Below, one piece after another: positions 32,767-40,889 of a stretch of DNA of 64,000 nt; position 1 is the first letter of the stretch; every line of letters starts with the position of its first letter. Made by a program: the position numbers and the translations under genes. The notes beneath the pieces are model-generated. The model did not search any database and was not told where the DNA came from. It saw only the letters and a program-made list of their open reading frames with translations. The stretch is taken from contig JBDNHI010000012.1 in the NCBI GenBank assembly GCA_041694635.1, positions 1-64,000 of the forward strand. The letters run 5' to 3'. This stretch comes from UBA969 sp041694635 (GTDB taxonomy: Bacteria; Planctomycetota; Planctomycetia; Gemmatales; Gemmataceae).

Positions 32767-32898
32767 GCTTTTAGGACTTACGCAGTTGCCCATAATTTGG
32801 TTGTTTAGGCAGTTTTCATCTTTTTCTGATCATCCTGTCTTTCCCAAATTCCACCCGAATAGGGGCGATTTAGTTCCAACTGCGTAACTCCTAGCTTT
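32767..32898. mobile_element. MITE with 17-bp terminal repeats and 5-bp target duplication
   Basis: The element is 122 bp (32772-32893). The left end TAGGACTTACGCAGTTG and right end CAACTGCGTAACTCCTA are inverted repeats, matching at 16 of 17 positions. Directly outside them GCTTT occurs on both sides (32767-32771 and 32894-32898), which fits a target-site duplication. No ORF of useful length lies inside. The TIR sequence resembles those of known IS ends of the GGACTTACGCA type, so the parent transposase should be elsewhere in the genome. It sits in the gap between the divergent nadV and cysK genes. Confidence 0.85.
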
Positions 32899-33149
32899 AA
32901 AAAGGATTTATCTAAGCTAAACTTGGAATATAAGCGTTAACAATAAATAAATGAAGTCGGTAGTTGGTAATGAAATTAGAAGGTAAGCTAATAATAAGTT
33001 TAATAAATCCGCAACGAAAACAGCTTATTACTAGGTTTGCAACCTTCAAATTGGATAGAATCTCTTGATAAGAAACCTTTTCCCGTGTAAAGGTAAGCAT
33101 CAATTAAGTTAGGCGTAAGTTTAAAAGTTTTATGTTCAGGAGTCGTTTC

Positions 33150-34112
33150 ATGGAATCATATCAATTGCGTGGGAGAATTTATGACGACATCACTCAGTGT
33201 GTGGGTAATACTCCCCTGATTCGGATGCGAAGGGTCGTTGGGGATGCAAAGGCTACCGTAGCAGCAAAGCTAGAAAATTTTAATCCGCTTTGGTCAGTTA
33301 AAGATCGTATTGCGGTAAATATGATTAATACCGCTGAAAAAGAAGGCAAAATTAAAGAAGGCACTATTATCATCGAGCCTACAAGTGGCAACACCGGTAT
33401 CGGCTTAGCCTTTACCTGCGCTGCCCGAGGTTACAAGTTAATCGTGACGATGCCAGAAACGATGAGTTTGGAAAGAAGGCGTTTGCTGAAAGCTTTTGGC
33501 GCAGAAATCGTGCTGACTTCGGGCGAAAAAGGGATGAGTGGTGCAGTGGCCAAGGCCGAGGAATTGATAGCGAATACGCCGAATTCTTTCATGCCACAAC
33601 AATTTATGAATCCCGCGAACCCCGAAACACACCGCAAAACTACTGCTGAGGAAATTTGGCGCGATACGGATGGAAAGGTTGATATCCTAGTTTCGGGTGT
33701 AGGAACCGGAGGCACAATCACGGGCATTAGTGAAGTTATTAAGGCAAGAAAGCCGTCTTTTAAAGCAATTGCGGTAGAGCCCGCCTCTAGCCCCGTTATC
33801 ACGCAAAGACTGAAAAATGAAGAAATTAAACCTGGAAGGCATAAAATTCAGGGCATTGGAGCTGGTTTTATACCGGGTGTTTTGAACCTTAGTATCATTG
33901 ATGAAGTCATTCTGGTGAATGATGAAGACTCCTTTGATATGACTCGCAGGATGGCACGAGAAGAAGGTTTTTTGTGCGGGATGAGCTGTGGTGCAGCGGC
34001 ATTTGCAGCTGTCCAAGTTGCTCACCGGCCTGAAAATGCGGGTAAATTAATCGTGGTTATCCTACCAGACCTTGGCGAAAGATACCTAAGTACACCCCTT
34101 TTTCCCGAATAA
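33150..34112 (+). CDS. cysK: Cysteine synthase (O-acetylserine sulfhydrylase)
   Basis: It makes L-cysteine from O-acetylserine and sulfide with PLP. About 320 residues from ATG 33150, which has AGGAG at 33138-33142. An ATG at 33132 lacks a Shine-Dalgarno, so 33150 is preferred. Motifs are CVGNTPLIRM, the PLP lysine in NPLWSVKDRIA, the Asn-loop TSGNTGIGLA and the phosphate-binding GTGGTITGI, with GxGAGFIPG further on. Cystathionine beta-synthase-like use cannot be excluded, since the two families share these motifs. A hairpin at 34130-34159 lies downstream. Confidence 0.93.
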   Translation: MESYQLRGRIYDDITQCVGNTPLIRMRRVVGDAKATVAAKLENFNPLWSVKDRIAVNMINTAEKEGKIKEGTIIIEPTSGNTGIGLAFTCAARGYKLIVTMPETMSLERRRLLKAFGAEIVLTSGEKGMSGAVAKAEELIANTPNSFMPQQFMNPANPETHRKTTAEEIWRDTDGKVDILVSGVGTGGTITGISEVIKARKPSFKAIAVEPASSPVITQRLKNEEIKPGRHKIQGIGAGFIPGVLNLSIIDEVILVNDEDSFDMTRRMAREEGFLCGMSCGAAAFAAVQVAHRPENAGKLIVVILPDLGERYLSTPLFPE

Positions 34113-34129
34113 TCCCTCTTATCCTCTTT

Positions 34130-34159
34130 ACCAGAGAGGAAATCCACTTCCTCTCTGGT
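34130..34159 (+). terminator. Hairpin downstream of cysK
   Basis: A perfect 12-bp stem (ACCAGAGAGGAA / TTCCTCTCTGGT) with an ATCCAC loop, 18 bp after the cysK stop. Only scattered T residues follow, so termination may be partial. Confidence 0.55.
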
Positions 34160-34330
34160 TCAATTCTCCATATTTTCTATAATATTTATAGGGCAGGCGA
34201 AGATGATGAAATATGTTTTCATCCGCCATTGCTTTTCTTTTTAACGCTGTTCCTCTCTTATATATCGCTTTGATTTACATCTGATTATTCGGTTCTTAGA
34301 GAGAACTGCCTTGGAGTTTATTCCTATCCT

Positions 34331-36112
34331 ATGGTTAATAGAAACCTTTTACGACAATTTGATCTGTCAGAATCCGAAATGGACCTCGAGTTGGCAGCCG
34401 CCTTTAATCGCCCAGAAACAAACAATGATGTCGAAAACTGGTTGTCTGATGACCAGCAAGCATTTGAATCAAATAAAATAGTCAAAGGTAGAATCGCACG
34501 AATTGAAGGCGATAATGTCGTTATCGATATCGGTTATAAAAGTGAAGGCGTTATTCCTCTTAATGAATGGTTTGATGATGCCACCGGTGAAATCGTTATG
34601 CCCAAAGCTGGCGAAGATATCCAAGTCCTGCTTGAATCGGTCGAAGATGAAACAGGTGCTATTCTTCTAAGCTACCGTAAGGCAAAGCGACAAAAAGAAT
34701 GGGAAATGATTATTACCAAGCACAAAGAAGGCGATGTGATCAATGGTATGGTTACCAAGAAAATCAAGGGTGGATTGCTGGTAAATATTGGTGTTAATGT
34801 GTTTCTTCCAGCCTCACAAGTTGATATTCGTAGGCCGCCTGATATCGGCGATTACATCAACCGTAGTATCGAATGTAAGATTCTGAAAATTGATGAAGTT
34901 CGCAGAAATATCGTTGTTAGCAGACGAAAATTGCTTGAAGATCAGCGCGAAGACCTTAAGAAAAAATTGCTCTCCGAAATCGAACCCAACCAAATTCGCA
35001 AAGGGGTGGTCAAGAACATCGCAGACTTCGGCGCTTTCGTCGACTTGGGCGGTATCGATGGTCTGCTTCATATCACCGATATGACTTGGGGCCGTGTTAG
35101 CAATCCTCACGAAGTGGTTCATATTGACCAACAGCTTGAAGTATTTGTTATCTCTGTTGATAAAGACCGTGAAAAAATTGCCCTTGGTCTTAAGCAGAAA
35201 TCTCAAAGCCCTTGGGCTAGCGTTGCTGATAAATACCCTATGAATAGCCGACATTCTGGCGAAGTCGTCAATGTTATGAGTTATGGCGCTTTCGTAAAAC
35301 TCGAATCCGGCATCGAAGGCCTTGTTCATATCAGTGAAATGAGCTGGACCAAGCGCATTAACCACCCTAATGAAATGGTTTCGATTGGTGATCAGATCGA
35401 AGTGCAAGTCCTTAATATCAATAAAGACAAGCAAGAAATTTCTTTAGGTATGAAGCAAGTTCAAAACAACCCTTGGGACAAAGTCGCGGAGAGGTATCCC
35501 CCAGGTACCATTGTTTCAGGTGCAGTTCGAAACCTCACCAACTACGGGGCATTCATCGAAATCGAAGAAGGTATCGATGGTCTTCTTCATGTTACCGATA
35601 TGAGTTGGGTCCGTAAGGTTACCCACCCAAGTGAAGTCGTAAACAAGGGTGATAATGTTACCTGTGTTGTTTTAAATGTTGATCAGGAAAGAAAGCGTAT
35701 TGCTCTTGGTCTGAAACAAATGAACAACGATCCTTGGGAAGGTGATATCCCTGGTCGCTACAAGCCAGGTGAACTTCGTAAGGGTAAGGTAACCAAGCTG
35801 ACTAACTTTGGCGTGTTCGTTGAACTCGAACCCGGCTTGGAAGGCCTGCTTCATATTTCCGAGCTTTCTGATGATAAAATCGAAAGTCCCGAAGAAGTTG
35901 TCAAGGTGGGTGATGAAGTTGATGTAAGAGTTCTTCGAGTGGATGCAGCAGATCGCAAGATCGGCTTGTCACGCAGAAAACTGAACGAACCTTATGTAGA
36001 ACCAGAAGAAACCAGCGATGAAGATTCAGCCAACAAGCCTTCCCGTGAGTTGCGTGGCGGGACGGGTTCTTCAGGCCCAGGTAATTTAATCAATATGCCT
36101 GAAAAAGAGTAA
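34331..36112 (+). CDS. rpsA: 30S ribosomal protein S1
   Basis: S1 brings mRNA to the 30S subunit. The 593-residue protein has six S1/OB repeats, at about residues 50-118, 133-200, 220-289, 304-374, 390-459 and 475-544. Repeats 3-6 carry the typical GxVxNxxxFGAFVDL, DGLLHITDMSW and KIALGLKQ elements, while repeats 1 and 2 are degenerate, as in other S1 proteins. The acidic/Ser/Gly tail (545-593) is disordered. GGAG lies about 14 nt upstream, which is not well spaced; S1 mRNAs often lack a good Shine-Dalgarno. A strong terminator is at 36132. Confidence 0.96.
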   Translation: MVNRNLLRQFDLSESEMDLELAAAFNRPETNNDVENWLSDDQQAFESNKIVKGRIARIEGDNVVIDIGYKSEGVIPLNEWFDDATGEIVMPKAGEDIQVLLESVEDETGAILLSYRKAKRQKEWEMIITKHKEGDVINGMVTKKIKGGLLVNIGVNVFLPASQVDIRRPPDIGDYINRSIECKILKIDEVRRNIVVSRRKLLEDQREDLKKKLLSEIEPNQIRKGVVKNIADFGAFVDLGGIDGLLHITDMTWGRVSNPHEVVHIDQQLEVFVISVDKDREKIALGLKQKSQSPWASVADKYPMNSRHSGEVVNVMSYGAFVKLESGIEGLVHISEMSWTKRINHPNEMVSIGDQIEVQVLNINKDKQEISLGMKQVQNNPWDKVAERYPPGTIVSGAVRNLTNYGAFIEIEEGIDGLLHVTDMSWVRKVTHPSEVVNKGDNVTCVVLNVDQERKRIALGLKQMNNDPWEGDIPGRYKPGELRKGKVTKLTNFGVFVELEPGLEGLLHISELSDDKIESPEEVVKVGDEVDVRVLRVDAADRKIGLSRRKLNEPYVEPEETSDEDSANKPSRELRGGTGSSGPGNLINMPEKE

Positions 36113-36131
36113 CGATTATTTTAATAAAATT

Positions 36132-36171
36132 AACCGCCCAGGAAGTAATTCTTCTGGGCGGTTTCTTTTTT
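36132..36171 (+). terminator. Intrinsic terminator of rpsA
   Basis: GC-rich stem AACCGCCCAG / CTGGGCGGTT, extended by further paired bases with one bulge, followed by TCTTTTTTG. It is 20 bp after the rpsA stop. Confidence 0.9.
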
Positions 36172-36464
36172 GTTCCGATTGTAACAATAATCCCTTATCA
36201 TTGTATTATGCTCATCTTTTCTGTTTGAGAGGCTACAAGGGTTAGTTCCTTAGTAATATCTGCCTGACAACTTGGGCTTGCTATAACCATAACAACTTTT
36301 CAGAGTTGGCGTTATCAGGTCGATAAATGAGGTAGCCAAGGTTGCCTTTTTGGTTTTCTTGTTGGTGAAATTTTTCATCTTCAAGTTGTGAAGAGCCTTC
36401 CTTTGTTAAAATGTATGAGTAGCTAAATATAGCTTTGCGGCTTTGTGAACCACCGGAAAACAAT
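36172..36464. other. Upstream region of the sigma factor gene
   Basis: About 290 bp between the rpsA terminator and the sigma factor. No gene or RNA is recognised; a 60-residue minus-strand frame (36281-36463) is low complexity and probably not coding. The promoter of the sigma gene must lie here. Confidence 0.5.
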
Positions 36465-37304
36465 ATGACTCGACCCCGTCGCCTTCCCAGTGATGCAGTC
36501 CAATCTCCCTTAGAAACTTATCTAAAGGAAATTAATGAGACGGCTCTCCTCAATGCGGATGAGGAAAAGCAACTTGCGTACCGGATTGAAAAAGGTGACG
36601 CCGAAGCCCGAGATCGGATGGTTCGTGCAAACCTCCGTCTCGTAGTAAATATTTCTCGTAGTTACACTGGTAAAGGCCTTGCCTTACAAGACTTAATTGA
36701 AGAAGGAAATCTTGGGCTGTTAAGGGCTGTCGAAGGATTTGACCCAACTATGAATACCCGCTTTAGCACTTATGCAAGCTACTGGATCAAACAATCCATC
36801 AAAAGGGCCTTAGTTAATACAGCAAAAACCATCCGAGTTCCTGCTTATATGGTCGAACTTCTTGCCAAGTGGAGAAGGGCTAATGCCATTCTTCACGATG
36901 AATTAGGTAGGCCACCTACCCACGAAGAAATTGCTGCAAGCCTTGATCTTCCTAAAAAGAAGCTGAGTATCATTAAGAAAGCTATTAAGGTTTATCATTC
37001 TGCCCCTCAACCAGAACAAAATGATAGCGGCTGGTCTCTTGAAGAAATGATAATGGATTCAAATTGCAAAACCCCTGATAACGAAATGGTTGCAGCGGAT
37101 GATCTTGTTCATGTGCGAGATTTATTAACTAAAATGGATCCCCGAGAGGCAACAGTTCTTAAAATGCGCTTTGGCTTAGATGATGCAGAACCCAAAACTC
37201 TTAAAGAAATTGGCGAAAGCCTTGGCCTTACCAGAGAACGAGTTAGGCAAATTGAATGCGAAGCTTTAGAAAAATTAGGCGTCAGTATGGGGGCGAATTC
37301 TTAA
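36465..37304 (+). CDS. RNA polymerase sigma factor of the RpoD/SigA family
   Basis: About 280 residues from ATG 36465. It shows region 1.2 (SPLETYLKEINETALLNADEE), region 2 (LQDLIEEGNLGLLRAVEGFDP, RFSTYASYWIKQSI), region 3 (RVPAYMVELLAKWRRA...GRPPTHEEIA) and region 4 (LKMRFGLDDAEPKTLKEIGESLGLTRERVRQIE). Region 1.1 is absent, which fits a compact primary factor or a group 2 alternative factor. The upstream GTG at 36435 would add 10 non-conserved residues. It is presumably monocistronic with a hairpin at 37321. The exact regulon cannot be read from the sequence. Confidence 0.9.
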   Translation: MTRPRRLPSDAVQSPLETYLKEINETALLNADEEKQLAYRIEKGDAEARDRMVRANLRLVVNISRSYTGKGLALQDLIEEGNLGLLRAVEGFDPTMNTRFSTYASYWIKQSIKRALVNTAKTIRVPAYMVELLAKWRRANAILHDELGRPPTHEEIAASLDLPKKKLSIIKKAIKVYHSAPQPEQNDSGWSLEEMIMDSNCKTPDNEMVAADDLVHVRDLLTKMDPREATVLKMRFGLDDAEPKTLKEIGESLGLTRERVRQIECEALEKLGVSMGANS

Positions 37305-37320
37305 TTTAGGCAAATAAGGA

Positions 37321-37346
37321 AAGCTGAAAAATTCTTTTTTCAGCTT
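37321..37346 (+). terminator. Hairpin downstream of sigma factor gene
   Basis: An 11-bp stem (AAGCTGAAAAA / TTTTTCAGCTT) with a TTCT loop, 17 bp after the stop. There is little T-run beyond the stem, so it is a moderate terminator candidate. Confidence 0.45.
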
Positions 37347-37451
37347 GTCGGCATTCTATCCCCTCGAATTCAATCAATTCTATTACTTATCCTTCAGCCT
37401 TTCTCGGTCGATAAGGAATATGAGAAATCTGTTCCTTCGTCTTCTGAGGAG

Positions 37452-38267
37452 ATGATGATAAAAGCCATTGTTGCCTATTTTTTTCTGATAATTTTATTGG
37501 CAGGAATGCCCCTGGTTTGTCTTGCAGATAGCCAAGCCGACAGTCCCTCTGCTGATTTGTTTTGGAAAAAAGGTCTGGTTGCTTTGGAAACTGGTAACCC
37601 ACAAATAGCTATTCATTTCTTCAGGCGCTCTCTTGAGTTAGACCCCGACTCTGCAAAAGCTCATCTTTCGATGGCGGCAGCTTTCCTTAGTCAGGGAAGT
37701 GATTCCATTGCAGCAATTCATTTGAAAATTTGTTTAGAATTGGAACCTGGGAATGTCATCATCAGGCAGAATTACGCAGACCTTTTGCTTCGTATGGACC
37801 AAATAGAAGAGGCTAGGCATCAATTTTTAATATTTGTAAAAGATACACAACAGTTTGGTGAGCAGGCTAATCGACATTTAATTCACGCCCACAGTCGGTT
37901 GATGTCCATAGCAGAAAAAATGGGCGATGCCTATGAAGAGCATTTAAATCGAGGCATTGGATTGTATCTCTTAGCGCGTGAAAAAACCAAAAAGGGTGAG
38001 CAAACCGAACCCAATGACCAAAATCTTGAGTCACTTTTGTTCCGCGCAGCGGGTGAACTGACAACGGCTCATCTAATGAATAATGATAAGGTTAGGCCTT
38101 GCTGGTACCTCTACCTCGTTTGGGATAAATTAGCTTGTTCTCAGCCCGCCCAGCGTTGGTATAGAATCACCGCTCAGGATGCTACACTAGAGCACCTCAC
38201 TCCTCGAGAATTTCAAGAGCTTCATCTGGCCAAGAAATTTTCAGATTCAGACCATATTCGAAAATAA
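37452..38267 (+). CDS. Exported TPR protein
   Basis: 271 residues. An N-terminal hydrophobic segment (IVAYFFLIILLAGMPLVCLA) is a signal peptide or membrane anchor. Tandem TPR repeats follow at about residues 38-140 (ADLFWKKGLVALETGNPQIAIHFFRRSLELDP, AKAHLSMAAAFLSQG, VIIRQNYADLLLRM). The C-terminal part is Leu/His-rich helical with no recognised domain. GAGGAG directly abuts the tandem ATGs at 37452/37455, which is too tight, so the start is uncertain by a codon. It is probably a periplasmic protein-protein interaction scaffold. It precedes another exported protein of unknown function. Confidence 0.75.
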   Translation: MMIKAIVAYFFLIILLAGMPLVCLADSQADSPSADLFWKKGLVALETGNPQIAIHFFRRSLELDPDSAKAHLSMAAAFLSQGSDSIAAIHLKICLELEPGNVIIRQNYADLLLRMDQIEEARHQFLIFVKDTQQFGEQANRHLIHAHSRLMSIAEKMGDAYEEHLNRGIGLYLLAREKTKKGEQTEPNDQNLESLLFRAAGELTTAHLMNNDKVRPCWYLYLVWDKLACSQPAQRWYRITAQDATLEHLTPREFQELHLAKKFSDSDHIRK

Positions 38268-38362
38268 TTCCAACATACTTTACTTTTAAGTGTTATTATT
38301 TTTGGTTATTATGCTCTTATTAGCATTTTGAGTCCAAGTATCTGCAGCCTAGGGAATCAAAA

Positions 38363-39631
38363 ATGGTCGCAATTATTCGTTTACACAAACTTCTTGGCTT
38401 CCTCGTTCTTACCATCCCAATGCTTGCTTGGGCTCAACCCCTTCCACCTACTGGGTTTGATGAACTTTTAAAAGAACGAACCAAATACTCGGATATTTAT
38501 AATAAAGCGCTTAGGGGTGAGGGTGAATTTGATGCAAAAAACAAAGAACTTGTTGCTGCTATTGATGCGAATGCTCGTTATTATTCCTATAGGGTTACTA
38601 GGCCGGAATTCCAAATGGAACCGGGTAAAATGGACTCTGCATTTCGTGAGTTTGAAAGTGTCTTAAAACAGTTGAAAAATAAGCCGAACACCCCTTTTAA
38701 TTCAATCTTTATTTCTAAGCTACTGGAACATACTTCGCTAATTTTCCCCAATACTTCCATCAATGCCCGTATCAATGCGGTTCGAATGCAAAGTATGGCA
38801 GCGGCAGAAATCGGATATTGTGACTTTAACGGTCAAAAAGCTTTGCCCGATCAATTTATGGAATCTTTAGTCGCTGTTGTTCAAAAGGGACAAGACGATG
38901 GTATGAAACTTTATGCATTGAAAGGTATTCGGGAAACCTACAAAGCCCTTCGGCCTCTTGCAACTGTTAAAAAATCTAGCAATCGCATTTTCTTAAATCC
39001 AGCAACCGAAACCAAGGTTGCAGAAACTCTTGCTAACTTGATCGAAACACCCACGGTTTATCCTGCGGGAACTGCTCCTGAAATTGTAGAAGGGTATAGA
39101 GTTTTAAGAAGAGAGGCGATAAAAGCATTAGCCCAGTCAAGAACGCCATTGGTAGGTAAAAAAGGTAAAACAGCACTAATTCTTGCTAAAATCGCTGCTG
39201 GAGTTGATGTCAAGCCCGAACCTCGCTTAGATGAAAAAGTCGAAGCCGCCATTGGTTTACTTAACCTTCGACCCGAACTAGAAGACCCTAACGAGTATAA
39301 CCTTGATGCTGCTGTATTTCAGTTTGGTTCTTTTCTAGTCGATTTCTTTCAGCGGTATAATTCTCGGAATGATTCCGATGCTGAAAAGCTATTTCCTTGG
39401 AAGTTTTATGCCGCAAGGATTACTGATGCGCTAGAAGAAGTACGAAGGGATGTAAAAAACCCTTATTTAGAAGAATTATTACCAAAGGTAGTTGGAGGTT
39501 TAAATGATATGGAAAAAACCGAAAAAGGCGCCGTTCCTCAACTTGCAGGATTTTTGCAATCTAAGCCACCGATGAGTATGTTGATCTACAAAAAAATCCC
39601 TGGAACCGAGGTTAAAGCTCCGGGGAGTTAA
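38363..39631 (+). CDS. Exported protein of unknown function
   Basis: 422 residues with a signal peptide (LLGFLVLTIPMLAWA, cleavage near residue 24). The mature part is alpha-helical throughout with repeated amphipathic helices (e.g. SLVAVVQKGQDDGMKLYALKGIRETY, RREAIKALAQSRTPLVG), suggesting a helical-repeat (HEAT-like) solenoid. No catalytic motif or cysteines of note. AGGGA lies about 9 nt before the ATG. It overlaps the minus-strand gene 39612-39896 tail to tail by 20 bp. The function is unknown. Confidence 0.7.
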   Translation: MVAIIRLHKLLGFLVLTIPMLAWAQPLPPTGFDELLKERTKYSDIYNKALRGEGEFDAKNKELVAAIDANARYYSYRVTRPEFQMEPGKMDSAFREFESVLKQLKNKPNTPFNSIFISKLLEHTSLIFPNTSINARINAVRMQSMAAAEIGYCDFNGQKALPDQFMESLVAVVQKGQDDGMKLYALKGIRETYKALRPLATVKKSSNRIFLNPATETKVAETLANLIETPTVYPAGTAPEIVEGYRVLRREAIKALAQSRTPLVGKKGKTALILAKIAAGVDVKPEPRLDEKVEAAIGLLNLRPELEDPNEYNLDAAVFQFGSFLVDFFQRYNSRNDSDAEKLFPWKFYAARITDALEEVRRDVKNPYLEELLPKVVGGLNDMEKTEKGAVPQLAGFLQSKPPMSMLIYKKIPGTEVKAPGS

Positions 39632-39896
39632 CTTCCTCATCTTCTGGCGGGTAATTCAAAAGTATATTATCTACTTGCTTAATATCTTTCTCGTCTACGC
39701 CTTCTCTCCTTTGAAGTCTGCGCTTGAGTCCATCAAGGATATGAAGCCACATAGTTCGAGTGGGAATTAGTCCTTTGGTCCAGTCGCCTCGTTTAGTAAA
39801 TTTAAATTTAAAACTCCAAACCATAGCAAAACGACTAGCTGAAATATATCGTTTATCACCAGAATCGGGGTCAAGGTCGTGCCATTTAATTTCCAT
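39612..39896 (-). CDS. Small conserved-looking hypothetical protein
   Basis: 94 residues. The N-terminal part alternates beta-strand-like residues with aromatic positions (KRYISASRFAMVWSFKFKFTKRGDW), followed by a basic helix (MWLHILDGLKRRLQRREG) and an acidic tail. No Shine-Dalgarno is obvious. It overlaps the end of the preceding plus-strand gene by 20 bp and lies 27 bp downstream of the RluA gene, so it may be co-transcribed with it. No family is recognised. Confidence 0.5.
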   Translation of the reverse strand: MEIKWHDLDPDSGDKRYISASRFAMVWSFKFKFTKRGDWTKGLIPTRTMWLHILDGLKRRLQRREGVDEKDIKQVDNILLNYPPEDEEVNSPEL

Positions 39897-39923
39897 AATA
39901 GGGTCTGATTCTCGTTGGATGAT

Positions 39924-40880
39924 TTATCGTAATCGGTTAAGAAGAGAGGTGAAATCTGGAGGCAAGTCCATGGCGTGGTGAAGAGGTTCGCCGGATAAGG
40001 GGTGAATAAACCCAAGTTCGGAGGCGTGAAGTGCAAGGCGTGGAAAGCCACTGCCATCTGGAAGAACGACTCCCCCCGGGGCATTTCGGTAAACTTTTTC
40101 GCCACAAACAGGGTGACCCTGTTCAGCAAGATGAATTCTAATTTGGTGAGTACGACCAGTTTCTAGCTGACACCCAAGTAAAGTGAAACCTTTAAGTCGC
40201 TCAATAATATGAATATGGGTGGTAGCTTTTTTTCCTTGTCCTGGGAGGGTGGTGCTGCCTCGCCTGCCATCGCCTCGGTCTCTTGCCAAGTAAGATTCAA
40301 TTGATTGTGGAAGTAGAACACCGGGGATTAAGGCGATGTATTTTCGTTCGACCGTGTGATTAAAAAATTGTTTACCCAAACCTCGCTCCGCGTCAGCGGA
40401 ACGGGCAAAAACTAAAAGTCCACTGGTTTCTTTGTCGAGTCGTTGCACCACGCGAAGCCTGTTGGCTCGCCCTTTAATTTGTCTTTTTTCAAGAAAACCA
40501 ATTTGTGCGGTAACTAGGTCTTCGAGTGTAGGGCTAAGAGACTTCCTAGATTCTTTCCAGTCGCGTTCTGCGGGGTGCCTGACAGAATTAATACCAGCAA
40601 GTTTTTCAACAACCACTAGATGTTGGTCAATATAACGGAAGGTGATTTCTTGCCTGACCAAAGCCTTACTTTCCGGCTTGGCAAGTAATTCAACCTCTTC
40701 GTTTTGATGAACCCTTCGGACGGGATCAAGGCAAATATCGCTGCCGATTTTTGCGTGACCTAAAGCAATCAGCTTTTTAATCATCGACCAAGTTAATTCT
40801 GGATTAATCTTACGAATGATAGAAGCAAGAGTTGCCCCTTCGCTTTCTTCAGAAACTTTATGAATGATATTTTTTAACAT
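39924..40880 (-). CDS. RluA-family 23S rRNA/tRNA pseudouridine synthase
   Basis: 318 residues. An N-terminal S4-like RNA-binding domain (about residues 15-75, LTWSMIKKLIALGHAKIG) precedes the pseudouridine synthase domain. Catalytic Asp is in VVQRLDKETSGLLVFA, with RKYIALIPG, GRTHQIRIHLAEQGHPVCG and FPRLALHASELGFIHP also typical. The length matches RluC/RluD. Which U it modifies cannot be told. No good Shine-Dalgarno is visible; it starts 9 bp after the YgiQ gene, so translation may be coupled. Confidence 0.92.
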   Translation of the reverse strand: MLKNIIHKVSEESEGATLASIIRKINPELTWSMIKKLIALGHAKIGSDICLDPVRRVHQNEEVELLAKPESKALVRQEITFRYIDQHLVVVEKLAGINSVRHPAERDWKESRKSLSPTLEDLVTAQIGFLEKRQIKGRANRLRVVQRLDKETSGLLVFARSADAERGLGKQFFNHTVERKYIALIPGVLLPQSIESYLARDRGDGRRGSTTLPGQGKKATTHIHIIERLKGFTLLGCQLETGRTHQIRIHLAEQGHPVCGEKVYRNAPGGVVLPDGSGFPRLALHASELGFIHPLSGEPLHHAMDLPPDFTSLLNRLR

Positions 40881-40889
40881 AAGCGTAGT

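Noticed and set aside
34203..34245. 13-codon frame in the rpsA leader as a leader peptide
   Set aside because: There is no Shine-Dalgarno and no amino-acid bias, so no attenuation role can be supported.
36281..36463. 60-residue minus-strand frame upstream of the sigma factor
   Set aside because: Low complexity, no Shine-Dalgarno and in the promoter region of the sigma gene.
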